Assembly (NCBI GenBank): GCA_028707085.1
Contig: JAQTUW010000005.1
Location: 1-64,000, forward strand
DNA length: 64,000 nt
Source of the DNA: Methylococcales bacterium
Lineage (GTDB): Bacteria > Pseudomonadota > Gammaproteobacteria > Methylococcales > Methylomonadaceae
Direction: 5' to 3'
Shown here: positions 33,198 to 42,446 of the stretch, piece after piece
Numbering within the stretch: the first letter of the stretch is position 1
Layout: every line of letters begins with the position of its first letter
Notes under the pieces: generated by a model
Told to the model about the DNA's origin: nothing
Databases searched by the model: none
The model's input: only the letters and a program-made list of their open reading frames with translations
Position numbers and translations under genes: made by a program

Positions 33198-34643
33198 ATG
33201 ACAGACAGCACATTTTTCTGGCACGATTACGAAACCTTTGGCACAGACCCGCAGCGCGACCGGGTTTGCCAGTTCGCCGGAATACGCACGGATCAGAACC
33301 TGGAGATCATCGGCGAACCGGTCATGGCTTACTGCCGGCCAACCGACGATTACCTGCCGCACCCGGAAGCCTGTCTGATTACCGGCATTACCCCGCAGAT
33401 CGCCGCCGCCAGCGGCGTCAATGAAGCCGGTTTCGCGGCGCTGGTTCACGCCCAACTGGCTCAACCCAACACCTGCGCACTGGGCTACAACAGTCTGCGC
33501 TTTGACGACGAAGTCAGCCGCAACCTGCTCTACCGCAACTTCTACGACCCTTACGGCCGCGAATGGCAGAACGGCAATTCGCGCTGGGATTTGATCGATG
33601 TGGCCCGCGCCACGCGCGCCCTACGGCCGGAAGGCGTCAACTGGCCGCTAAACGCCGACGGCGTAGCCAGCTTCAGACTGGAAGAGCTGACCCAGGCCAA
33701 CGGTATAGCGCATCAGTCGGCGCACGACGCGCTGGCGGACGTTTACGCCACCATCGCCATCGCCAGACTGATCAGACAGCGCCAGCCCAGGCTTTATCAT
33801 TACCTGTTTGAGCATCGCGGCAAAGCCGCTGTGCAAAAACTGCTGCAGCTCGGCAGCTTCACGCCGCTGGCGCATGTCTCCGGGCGTTTTCCGGCCCGCA
33901 ACAACTGCCTGGCCATCGTCCTGCCACTTTGTGAGCACCCCGGCAAAAGCAATGAAGTAGTGGTGTATGATTTATCGGTATCGCCCGAACCGCTGCTGGA
34001 TTTAACGGCGGCCGAAATCCGGCAGCGGGTTTTTACCGCCACCGACGCCCTGCCGGCCGGCGTGGATAGAATTCCCTTAAAAACCATACACATCAATAAG
34101 TGTCCGGTATTGGCTCCGGTTTCCGTGATCGGGCCGGCAGACGCCGAGCGGCTGGCGATAGACCAAGGTATCTGCATGGCCAATCTGCAAAAGCTAAAGG
34201 CTGCGACCGGCCTGAACGCAAAACTGGCGGAAGTGTTTACCAGCGAATACGGCACGGAAATCAGCGATCCCGATCTGATGATATACAGCGGCGGTTTTTT
34301 CAGCAACCACGACAAGACATTGATGGCCAAAATCCGCAACGCCAGCCCCGGGCAACTAGCTAAGTTTCGCGGCGATTTCCAGGATCGGCGGCTGCCGGAA
34401 ATGCTGTTCCGTTACCGGGCCCGCAATTTTCCGGACAGCCTGTCGGCCGAAGAGTCCGCCCTCTGGCGGGCGTTCCGCCACGGGCGTCTGCATGCCGACA
34501 ACCATGACGGCTCGCTTAATCTGGCCAGCTATCAGCAAAAAATACAGTCATTGCGAACCGAACCCGGCGGCAAGCCGGAAATTCTGGATCAGCTTGAAGC
34601 CTGGGCGAGGCTGTTGCAGGCAAATTGTATGGAACCGGCTTAA
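33198..34643 (+). CDS. sbcB: SbcB, exodeoxyribonuclease I
   Basis: A 481-residue 3'-5' single-strand DNA exonuclease, close to the 475 residues of E. coli ExoI. DEDD active-site residues appear in FFWHDYETFGTDP (Asp, Glu) and AHDALADVYATIAIA. The SH3-like and C-terminal ExoI domains follow (YSGGFFSNHDKTLM, FRYRARNFPDSLS). ATG at 33198 lies behind GAAGAA, and a frame opening at 33144 would add 18 unsupported residues. It acts in recombination and mismatch repair. No partner gene is adjacent. Confidence 0.94.
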   Translation: MTDSTFFWHDYETFGTDPQRDRVCQFAGIRTDQNLEIIGEPVMAYCRPTDDYLPHPEACLITGITPQIAAASGVNEAGFAALVHAQLAQPNTCALGYNSLRFDDEVSRNLLYRNFYDPYGREWQNGNSRWDLIDVARATRALRPEGVNWPLNADGVASFRLEELTQANGIAHQSAHDALADVYATIAIARLIRQRQPRLYHYLFEHRGKAAVQKLLQLGSFTPLAHVSGRFPARNNCLAIVLPLCEHPGKSNEVVVYDLSVSPEPLLDLTAAEIRQRVFTATDALPAGVDRIPLKTIHINKCPVLAPVSVIGPADAERLAIDQGICMANLQKLKAATGLNAKLAEVFTSEYGTEISDPDLMIYSGGFFSNHDKTLMAKIRNASPGQLAKFRGDFQDRRLPEMLFRYRARNFPDSLSAEESALWRAFRHGRLHADNHDGSLNLASYQQKIQSLRTEPGGKPEILDQLEAWARLLQANCMEPA

Positions 34644-34869
34644 AAAGTGCTGTGGGCGACGCATCACCAGCAACAAATGCGCTTCATGCCGGCCGGCTTT
34701 TCCAAAATTCAGACTCGCCGGCTGTCTGAATTAAATGCTTTATCAGCTCTTTCAAGCCGTCCGGCGTATAGTTAGTACGCTTGGAATGGGCCTTGGATTG
34801 CAGCGAGACAACCTCTTGATGTTGATGATACGTCTCTTTGCCGTTCCAAAATGATTTTATACCAGGCAC
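34644..34869. other. Short non-coding stretch before the tRNA-Thr terminator
   Basis: Between sbcB and the tRNA-Thr terminator I see no convincing gene. A 61-codon minus-strand frame (34684-34869) starts inside the tRNA terminator region and shows no family resemblance. It could be decayed coding sequence, because tRNA 3' ends are common integration sites, but no integrase motif is visible. Confidence 0.4.
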
Positions 34870-34902
34870 AAAAAAAGCCCTTGGAATTTCTTACAAGGGC
34901 TT
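34870..34902 (-). terminator. Rho-independent terminator of tRNA-Thr
   Basis: On the minus strand AAGCCCTTG and CAAGGGCTT form a perfect 9-bp stem with a 10-base loop, followed by a run of seven U residues (the A-run at 34870-34876). It lies 8 bp past the tRNA-Thr CCA end. Confidence 0.9.
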
Positions 34903-34910
34903 GATTTATA

Positions 34911-34986
34911 TGGAGCTGGTGATGGGACTCGAACCCGCGACCGGCTGATTACAAATCAGCTGCTCTACCAACTGAGCTACACCAGC
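34911..34986 (-). tRNA. tRNA-Thr (anticodon TGT)
   Basis: A 76-base cloverleaf with encoded CCA. The acceptor stem GCTGGTG pairs with ATCACCAGC-side bases, the D-loop is AGTTGGTAGA, the anticodon loop reads TTTGTAA with anticodon TGT between CTGA/TCAG stems, and the T-loop is GGTTCGAGTCC. It is read on the minus strand and followed by a strong terminator. Confidence 0.95.
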
Positions 34987-34997
34987 GAATTCCGTCC

Positions 34998-35026
34998 ATT
35001 ATAGACTGCTCAGGCATGCTTGTCCA
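34998..35026 (-). promoter_or_regulatory. Promoter of tRNA-Thr
   Basis: On the minus strand TGGACA (35026-35021) and TATAAT (35003-34998) are spaced by 17 bp, and the -10 ends 11 bp before the tRNA 5' end. The GGACG downstream of the -10 box resembles a GC-rich stringent-type discriminator. Confidence 0.6.
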
Positions 35027-35071
35027 GCAATTTAGCCTGAACGGCATACAGAAGCCCGGATAAAACCCGGC

Positions 35072-36250
35072 TTAACTAGCCTGCTTGATGCGTTTTACGG
35101 CGTTTTCCAGATTGCTCATGCTGGTGGCGATGGAAATGCGGATGTGGCCGGGGCAACCGAACGCAGAGCCCGGCACCAGCGCCACGCCGGCATTTTCGAT
35201 CAAATATTCGCTATAGGCCAGATCATCTTTTATGCCCAGCCTTGCCAGCAGTTTTTCCACGTTTGGAAACACATAAAAAGTACCGTCGGTCGGCAGGCAT
35301 TCCACGCCGTCTATGTTGTTGAGTTCCGCCACCACGAAATCATGGCGTTTTTTAAATTCCATCAGCATGGTATCGATAAAACCCTGATCGCCGTTTAAGG
35401 CTTCCTCCGCCGCCACTTGGGAGATGGAGGTCGGGTTCGAGGTGCTTTGCGACTGGATGATGCACATGGCTTCGATCAGCGGCGCAGAACCGGCGGCATA
35501 GCCGATACGCCAGCCGGTCATGGAATAGGCTTTGGAAACGCCATTCAGCACGATGGTTCGCTCATAAAAATCCGGGTGGGCGTTCAGGATGTTCACAAAC
35601 TCGCCCTTTTGCCACAGGATGTGTTCGTACATGTCGTCGGTGGCGATCAACACCTGCGGAAAGTCGCGCAGCACGTCGCCCAGGGCTTTCAGTTCGTCCA
35701 GACTATAGGCGGCGCCGGTGGGATTGGACGGGCTGTTGATGACCAGCAACCGGGTTTTGGCTGTGATGGCGTTGCGCAATTGCGCCGGGGTGATCTTGAA
35801 GTGCTGCGCCTGCCCTGCTTCCACGATTACCGGCACGGCATCGGCCAGCAGCACCATGTCCGGATAAGACACCCAGTACGGAGCGGGGATGATGACTTCG
35901 TCGCCGTGATTCAGCAAGGCTTGAGCCAGATTGTAAAAACTTTGTTTGCCGCCGCAGGAGACCAGTATCTGCTCAGGCCGGTAGTCCAGGCCGTTGTCGC
36001 GTTTAAATTTTTGGATAACGGCTTTTTTCAGGCCGGCCGTGCCGTCCACCGCGGTATATTTCGTAAAGCCCTTGTTTATGGCGGTTATGGCGGCGGCCTT
36101 GATATGATCGGGGGTGTCGAAATCAGGTTCACCCGCGCCAAGGCCAATAATATCTTTGCCCGCCGCGCGCATGGCGGCGGCTCTGGCGGTAATGGCTAAA
36201 GTGGGGGACGGCTTGACCGCTTTAACTCTGTCGGACAATGTAATGCTCAT
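35072..36250 (-). CDS. aspC: Aspartate-type class I aminotransferase
   Basis: A 392-residue PLP aminotransferase of subgroup I-beta (Thermus-type aspartate/prephenate aminotransferase). The N-terminal LSDRVKAVKPSPTLAITARA is followed by GLGAGEPDFDTPDHI. The cofactor-binding Asn is in INSPSNPTGAAYS, and the Schiff-base Lys is in LNGVSKAYSMTGWRIGYAAG. The C-terminal substrate Arg is in GHIRISIATS. GAGGAATC precedes ATG 36250, and an upstream frame start at 36274 is less likely. Activity on aspartate, glutamate or prephenate cannot be resolved by eye, so the symbol is provisional. Confidence 0.85.
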   Translation of the reverse strand: MSITLSDRVKAVKPSPTLAITARAAAMRAAGKDIIGLGAGEPDFDTPDHIKAAAITAINKGFTKYTAVDGTAGLKKAVIQKFKRDNGLDYRPEQILVSCGGKQSFYNLAQALLNHGDEVIIPAPYWVSYPDMVLLADAVPVIVEAGQAQHFKITPAQLRNAITAKTRLLVINSPSNPTGAAYSLDELKALGDVLRDFPQVLIATDDMYEHILWQKGEFVNILNAHPDFYERTIVLNGVSKAYSMTGWRIGYAAGSAPLIEAMCIIQSQSTSNPTSISQVAAEEALNGDQGFIDTMLMEFKKRHDFVVAELNNIDGVECLPTDGTFYVFPNVEKLLARLGIKDDLAYSEYLIENAGVALVPGSAFGCPGHIRISIATSMSNLENAVKRIKQAS

Positions 36251-36457
36251 GATTCCTCGATCGAAATAAAACACAAAATGTTGCCATTATACGGCATTAG
36301 TGGAGCATTGACTGCAAAGTCTGCAATTTTTTCAACGCTATCGACCGCTGGCAATTGCTTGGTGAAGACCAATTTTTTGGCTGGCCGTTCCGCAAAAATT
36401 TAAAGCCGCTAAAATTAGCCTGTAATATGTCGGTTTTTACCCGTAACCACCGAAGTG

Positions 36458-37759
36458 ATGCCTCAATTTTTTTCCGGAATACTTACTCGATCCGCCTGGA
36501 TCAAGGTTCATTTATATCTAGCCCTCAGCCTGGGCCTGGTATTTGCGCTGATGGGCCTGACCGGTAGCCTGAGCGTGTACAGGGACGAACTGGACGAATT
36601 GTTTAATCCGCAACTCTATATAGAGCAAACCGGCCAGCCGGCGTTGCCGCCGGATAAAATCATCGCCGCCGTGCGAGCCGCCCAGCCCGAACGCTACGGA
36701 GTGTGGACGCTGGAAATGCCGCGCACCGCGCACGGCGCACTGATCGCCTGGTTTGAAAAACCGCGTGAAACCATAGGCGAGTTTTATGCGCCGCTGATGG
36801 TGGCGGTCAATCCCTATACCGGCGAAATCCTGGACAGCCGCTTATGGGGCAGGACGTTTACCACCTGGATACTGGACTTGCACACCCAGTTGCAGATGGA
36901 TGGCCTAGGCCGCAAACTGGTAGCGATAACGGCTGTCTTTCTGATGCTGTCCGTCGGCAGCGGCCTGTATTTGTGGTGGCCGGGATGGCGGCGACTGCCG
37001 GCCGCGCTTGTCGTGCGCCACGACGCGGGCCTGATGCGCCTGCTGTTCGATCTGCATCGACTGCTGGGCCTGCTCAGCGCCGGGGTTTTGCTGTTGCTGG
37101 CGTTTACCGGTTTTCATCTCGCCTATCCGCCGCTGCTGGAGACGCTGACCGCCTCGACCGGCATGGGCCACGGCGGAGACGAGGGGCCGAATGTACATAG
37201 CAGCGCCGTACCCAATAACCGGCCGGTCAGTCTTGCCGAGGCAGTGCTGATAGCGCGCGGCCTGTTCCCAAGCTCGGATGTGCGGCGCATTACCACGCCG
37301 CTGGGCGAAACCGGTACATACCGCATCAATTTGCGCCAGCATCATGAAATCAATCAGCACCATCCGCTGACCACGGTATGGATAGACCGCTGGAGCGGTC
37401 AGATACGCGACGTGCGCAATCCGGTCAAATTCAGCGCCGGCCAGACTTTTACCAGCTGGCTATGGCCGCTGCATACTGGCGAGGCATTTGGCGGGAACGG
37501 GCGGCTGATCTGGTGCCTGACCGGACTGACGCCGCTGCTGCTTTTTATCAGCGGCGTCTGCCACTGGCTATACCGCCACGGCGTAATCAAGGACAGGGTT
37601 TTGAATTGGGCGGACGGGCGACGGAAGATGGTGGCGACGGCAAGCCGCCTGTATGCCGGACTGGCGCAAATCGCCAGATTGGCCGAGCCGCACATCCGAT
37701 CAAAAACGCTGTTGATTTACAACAAATTATTGAGTTTCTGGGCGGAATTCAAAAAATAA
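36458..37759 (+). CDS. PepSY-associated membrane (TM-helix) protein
   Basis: A 433-residue inner-membrane protein of the PepSY-TM family. The first helix (WIKVHLYLALSLGLVFALMG, LTGSLSVYRDELDELF) and the periplasmic PepSY region are followed by WILDLHTQLQMDGLGRKLVA, whose His residues may ligate haem. Two further helices, a second PepSY-like domain and a final helix near WPLHTGEAFGG...LIWCLTGLTPLLLFISG follow. Relatives act as ferric-siderophore or other periplasmic reductases, but specificity is unknown. The start is ATG 36458, directly after an in-frame GTG. No TonB receptor is adjacent. Confidence 0.85.
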   Translation: MPQFFSGILTRSAWIKVHLYLALSLGLVFALMGLTGSLSVYRDELDELFNPQLYIEQTGQPALPPDKIIAAVRAAQPERYGVWTLEMPRTAHGALIAWFEKPRETIGEFYAPLMVAVNPYTGEILDSRLWGRTFTTWILDLHTQLQMDGLGRKLVAITAVFLMLSVGSGLYLWWPGWRRLPAALVVRHDAGLMRLLFDLHRLLGLLSAGVLLLLAFTGFHLAYPPLLETLTASTGMGHGGDEGPNVHSSAVPNNRPVSLAEAVLIARGLFPSSDVRRITTPLGETGTYRINLRQHHEINQHHPLTTVWIDRWSGQIRDVRNPVKFSAGQTFTSWLWPLHTGEAFGGNGRLIWCLTGLTPLLLFISGVCHWLYRHGVIKDRVLNWADGRRKMVATASRLYAGLAQIARLAEPHIRSKTLLIYNKLLSFWAEFKK

Positions 37760-37783
37760 GTCTGCAATTTTTAGTCATAACGC

Positions 37784-37811
37784 TTGCACAAAGTAAATAC
37801 ATCGCTATAAT
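37784..37811 (+). promoter_or_regulatory. Promoter of tRNA-Val
   Basis: TTGCAC (37784-37789) and TATAAT (37806-37811) are separated by 16 bp. The tRNA starts 24 bp after the -10 box. This is a strong sigma-70 type match directly after the PepSY gene. Confidence 0.7.
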
Positions 37812-37834
37812 TAGCGGCTCGAACGATAGACTTT

Positions 37835-37912
37835 AGGCGTGTAGCTCAGTTTGGTTAGAGCACCACCTTGACATGGTGGGGGTCGGTGGTTCGAGTCCAC
37901 TCGCGCCTACCA
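37835..37912 (+). tRNA. tRNA-Val (anticodon GAC)
   Basis: A 78-base cloverleaf with encoded CCA. Acceptor AGGCGTG pairs with CGCGCCT, and the anticodon stem CCACC/GGTGG encloses TTGACAT with anticodon GAC. The T-loop is GGTTCGAGTCC. It is followed by a terminator and then thrS. Confidence 0.93.
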
Positions 37913-37920
37913 AACACAGT

Positions 37921-37947
37921 AAAGCACCGCAAGACGGTGCTTTTTTT
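37921..37947 (+). terminator. Rho-independent terminator after tRNA-Val
   Basis: AAAGCACCG and CGGTGCTTT form a 9-bp stem with a 5-base loop, followed by T residues to 37947. It separates the tRNA from thrS, whose start codon is only 16 bp downstream. A transcript reading through from the tRNA promoter could therefore be attenuated before thrS. Confidence 0.85.
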
Positions 37948-37962
37948 ATTGCGGAATCCAAC

Positions 37963-39888
37963 ATGCCAGTAATTACACTTCCGGATGGCTCACAGCGTCA
38001 ATTCGATCAGGCATTAAGCGTGATGGATGTCGCCAAATCGATAGGCTCGGGTCTGGCCAAGGCCACCCTGGCGGGCAAAGTGGACGGCAAACTGGTCGAC
38101 GCCGGCGCCCTGATCGAATCGGACGCCAGCCTGCAAATCATCACCGCAAAGGACGAAGAAGGCGTCGAGATTATCCGCCACTCCACAGCCCATTTACTGG
38201 CGCAAGCCGTCAAGCAGCTATTTCCTGCCGCGCAGGTGACCATAGGCCCAGTCATCGAAAACGGCTTTTACTATGATTTTGCCTACGAACGTTCGTTTAC
38301 GCCGGACGACCTGACGGCGATTGAAAACAAAATGCTGGAACTATCCGCGCAAGATGCGGAAATTACCCGTTCGCTGATGTCGCGCGACGAGGCCGTGCAG
38401 TTTTTTACCGACCTGGGCGAAAAATACAAAGCCGAAATTATCGGATCGATACCGACTAATGAAGACCTGTCGCTTTACCGTCAGGGCGAGTTTACCGACT
38501 TGTGCCGCGGCCCGCATGTGCCCAGCACCGGCAAGCTGAGAGCCTTCAAACTGATGAAAATCGCCGGCGCATACTGGCGCGGCGACTCCAAAAACGAAAT
38601 GCTGCAGCGCATCTACGGCACAGCTTGGGGCGACGCCAAGGAACTGGCCGCCTATCTGCACAGACTGGAAGAAGCCGAAAAGCGCGACCACCGCAAAATC
38701 GGCAAGGCCCTGGATCTGTTTCACACCCAGGAAGAAGCGCCGGGCATGGTGTTCTGGCACGAAAAAGGCTGGAATATCTACCAGCAGGTGGAGCAGTACA
38801 TACGCCAGAAACTGCGCGTCAACGGCTATAGCGAAATCAAGACCCCGCAAATTGTTGACCGCAGCCTGTGGGAGAAATCCGGGCACTGGGACAAATTCGG
38901 CGACATGATTTTCACCACGCATTCGGAAAACCGCGATTACGCGATAAAACCGATGAACTGCCCTTGCCACATCCAGATTTACAACCAGGGCATCAAAAGT
39001 TACCGCGATCTGCCGGTGCGTCTGGCGGAGTTCGGCTCCTGCCATCGCAACGAGCCGTCAGGCACCCTGCACGGCCTGATGCGGGTCAGAAACTTTGTGC
39101 AGGACGACGCGCATATTTTCTGTACCGAAGACCAGATACAGGAAGAGGTCGCTACCTTTATCGACCTGCTGTTCGAGGTTTATAAGGATTTTGGCTTTGA
39201 AGACGTGCTGATCAAGCTTTCTACCCGTCCCGTAAACCGGGTCGGCGACGACGCGGTGTGGGACAAAGCCGAGAGCGCGCTGGAACTGGCACTGAACACC
39301 AAGGGACTGGCCTGGCAATTACAGCCGGGCGAAGGCGCATTCTATGGCCCTAAAATCGAGTTTTCCCTAAAAGACTGCATAGGCCGGGTCTGGCAATGCG
39401 GCACCATACAGGTGGATTTCTCCATGCCTGACAGGCTGGGAGCAACGTATATCGGCGAAGACAGCGCCCGGCATGTGCCGGTGATGTTGCACCGCGCCAT
39501 TCTGGGTTCGCTGGAACGATTCATCGGCATACTTATAGAACAGCATGCCGGCATCTTCCCTTTATGGCTGGCTCCGATACAGCTTGTGGTGCTGAATATT
39601 ACCGACCGCCATGCCGATTATGCCCGCCAAATCTGCCTGGAACTTGAAAAACAAGGTTTTAGAGTCAAAATAGACTTGAGAAATGAGAAAATAGGCTTTA
39701 AAATCCGCGAACATTCCATGCAGCGTGTGCCGTATCTCATTATTATCGGCGACAAAGAACTGGAAAATCACGCTGTCACGCTACGCAGCCAGCAGGGTGA
39801 AGACCTTGGAAGTCTGTCAGTCATTGAACTGATCGAACGCCTGAAAACCGAGATAGCGGACAGGAATAATAATAACGTGGAGGATTAG
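37963..39888 (+). CDS. thrS: ThrS, threonyl-tRNA synthetase
   Basis: A 641-residue class II synthetase, the same length as E. coli ThrRS. An N-terminal TGS domain ([15 protein letters not shown]) is followed by the editing domain with [16 protein letters not shown]. The catalytic core includes zinc ligands in [12 protein letters not shown], motif 2 [20 protein letters not shown] and motif 3 [15 protein letters not shown]-terminal anticodon-binding domain completes it. The start at 37963 is fixed by the conserved N-terminus; the frame upstream runs through the tRNA. infC follows in the same frame, three bases after the stop. Confidence 0.97.
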   Translation: MPVITLPDGSQRQFDQALSVMDVAKSIGSGLAKATLAGKVDGKLVDAGALIESDASLQIITAKDEEGVEIIRHSTAHLLAQAVKQLFPAAQVTIGPVIENGFYYDFAYERSFTPDDLTAIENKMLELSAQDAEITRSLMSRDEAVQFFTDLGEKYKAEIIGSIPTNEDLSLYRQGEFTDLCRGPHVPSTGKLRAFKLMKIAGAYWRGDSKNEMLQRIYGTAWGDAKELAAYLHRLEEAEKRDHRKIGKALDLFHTQEEAPGMVFWHEKGWNIYQQVEQYIRQKLRVNGYSEIKTPQIVDRSLWEKSGHWDKFGDMIFTTHSENRDYAIKPMNCPCHIQIYNQGIKSYRDLPVRLAEFGSCHRNEPSGTLHGLMRVRNFVQDDAHIFCTEDQIQEEVATFIDLLFEVYKDFGFEDVLIKLSTRPVNRVGDDAVWDKAESALELALNTKGLAWQLQPGEGAFYGPKIEFSLKDCIGRVWQCGTIQVDFSMPDRLGATYIGEDSARHVPVMLHRAILGSLERFIGILIEQHAGIFPLWLAPIQLVVLNITDRHADYARQICLELEKQGFRVKIDLRNEKIGFKIREHSMQRVPYLIIIGDKELENHAVTLRSQQGEDLGSLSVIELIERLKTEIADRNNNNVED

Positions 39889-39891
39889 GGT

Positions 39892-40416
39892 ATCAGCTCT
39901 AAAAAAGATGCAACGCGCTTAAACACCGAAATTACCGCCAGACGGGTTAGGGTTATAGGCGCTGAAGGTGAACAAGTTGGTGTTGTTTCAATAAACGAAG
40001 CGTTACAGCTCGCCTATGATGTGAACATGGATCTGGTCGAAATTTCGCCCAATGCAGATCCACCTGTTTGCAAAGTCATGGATTACGGTAAATATCAGTT
40101 TGAACAAAACAAGAAACTGCAAGCCGCCAAGAAAAAGCAAAAACAAATCCAGATCAAGGAAATCAAGTTCAGACCCGGTACTGAAGAAGGCGACTATCAG
40201 GTTAAACTCCGCAGCCTGATCAAGTTTCTGAGCGAAGGCGACAAGACCAAGATCACCGTCCGCTTCAAAGGCCGGGAACTGACCCACCGCGAGTTGGGCA
40301 TGGATTTGCTGAAGCGCATAGAAACCGATCTGGAAGAAGTTGCCGCAGTCGAACAGTTTCCCAAACTGGAAGGCCGACAGATGGTCATGGTCATGGGGCC
40401 GAAAAAGAAAAAATAA
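39892..40416 (+). CDS. infC: InfC, translation initiation factor IF-3 (AUC start codon)
   Basis: A 174-residue IF-3. The N-domain reads [20 protein letters not shown], the linker is Lys-rich ([17 protein letters not shown]) and the C-domain begins [16 protein letters not shown]. The frame is closed upstream by the thrS TAG at 39886-39888, leaving only GGT and ATC before the conserved N-terminus. GGAGG at 39879-39883 lies 8 bases before ATC, so translation must start at AUC. This mirrors the AUU start of E. coli infC, through which IF-3 represses its own synthesis. Confidence 0.93.
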   Translation: MSSKKDATRLNTEITARRVRVIGAEGEQVGVVSINEALQLAYDVNMDLVEISPNADPPVCKVMDYGKYQFEQNKKLQAAKKKQKQIQIKEIKFRPGTEEGDYQVKLRSLIKFLSEGDKTKITVRFKGRELTHRELGMDLLKRIETDLEEVAAVEQFPKLEGRQMVMVMGPKKKK

Positions 40417-40671
40417 TGTAGCTATTCATCCCGGATCGCAAAAATGCGCCCTGTTGCGTTCATCCTCTTAATAAGCCACTGGTTTTAAAGACGGCAAGCG
40501 ATCCCAAAAATAGTCATATCGGTTTTAGCCGTTTTAAACAAACGGCTTTACGGTTCAGGATGAATCGTCAACCGGCATCCTTGCGGATGCCAGAAATTCA
40601 ATGGGGCCAAGCATTTTGCCTCACTGGGTTTTATCTCAGGGACTTTATTTTATTTACACTGGAGAAAACAA
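40417..40671 (+). promoter_or_regulatory. infC-rpmI leader with hairpins, candidate L20 control region
   Basis: The 255 bp before rpmI contain no gene. They hold the stem GCCGTTT-TAAAC-AAACGGC (40528-40546) and GGCATCC-TTGC-GGATGCC (40574-40591). In many bacteria L20 represses rpmI-rplT by binding a structured leader here. Matching the known pseudoknot or the 23S-like L20 site needs folding and alignment, so this is a positional inference. Confidence 0.4.
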
Positions 40672-40869
40672 ATGCCAAAGATGAAAAGCCATAGCGGCGC
40701 CGGCAAGCGGTTCAAGAGAACCGGTACCGGCGGCTTTAAGTGCAAACAATCGCACAAGCGTCATATTCTGACCAAAAAATCCACCAAGCGGAAAAGACAA
40801 CTGCGTAAAACAGCCATTCTTCACCCTTCAGATGCGCCATTGGTAGCGCGTATGCTGCCATACAGTTGA
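40672..40869 (+). CDS. rpmI: Ribosomal protein L35
   Basis: A 65-residue L35, the standard length: [20 protein letters not shown] at the N-terminus, then [20 protein letters not shown]. It is a basic 50S subunit protein. GGAGAA at 40661-40666 is well placed. It is followed 29 bp later by rplT, the usual IF3-L35-L20 order. Confidence 0.98.
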   Translation: MPKMKSHSGAGKRFKRTGTGGFKCKQSHKRHILTKKSTKRKRQLRKTAILHPSDAPLVARMLPYS

Positions 40870-40898
40870 TTTAACATCGTTATTGAAGAGAGTAAAAC

Positions 40899-41261
40899 AT
40901 GGCTAGAGTAAAACGCGGCGTCACCGCTAGAGCAAGACACAAGAAAATTTTAAAGCTGGCAAAAGGTTATTACGGCGCTCGCAGCCGGGTTTACCGGGTT
41001 GCCAAGCAGGCGGTCATCAAAGCCGGTCAATATGCGTACCGCGACCGCAAACAGAAAAAACGTCAGTTCCGCGCCCTGTGGATTGTGCGTATCAATGCAG
41101 CTGCCCGTCAGTTCGGCATTTCGTACAGCCGCTTGATTAACGGTCTGAATAAGGCCAATGTGGCAATCGACCGTAAAGTGCTGGCGGATCTGGCAGTACG
41201 CGACATAGATGCTTTTGGCGCCATCGCCAAAATCGCTATCGCAAATCAAAGCAAACCATAA
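40899..41261 (+). CDS. rplT: Ribosomal protein L20
   Basis: A 120-residue L20, the 23S-binding assembly protein of the 50S subunit: [20 protein letters not shown], then [20 protein letters not shown], ending in a globular domain ([20 protein letters not shown]). L20 usually autoregulates this operon. GAGAG at 40888-40892 precedes the ATG. Confidence 0.98.
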   Translation: MARVKRGVTARARHKKILKLAKGYYGARSRVYRVAKQAVIKAGQYAYRDRKQKKRQFRALWIVRINAAARQFGISYSRLINGLNKANVAIDRKVLADLAVRDIDAFGAIAKIAIANQSKP

Positions 41262-41311
41262 TTAATTTGGGTTGCCGGCCTGCGAAATCTTAACAGGCCA
41301 AATGCAATACA

Positions 41312-42432
<1,121 letters not shown>

Positions 42433-42446
42433 CGGTGAATTAATTC

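Noticed and set aside
34684-34869. 61-codon minus-strand gene or integrase remnant next to tRNA-Thr
   Set aside because: It starts in the tRNA terminator region and shows no tyrosine-recombinase or other motif. No attachment-site duplication is visible.
37873-37962. Longer thrS start inside tRNA-Val
   Set aside because: It would translate tRNA and terminator sequence. The conserved TGS domain begins exactly at ATG 37963.
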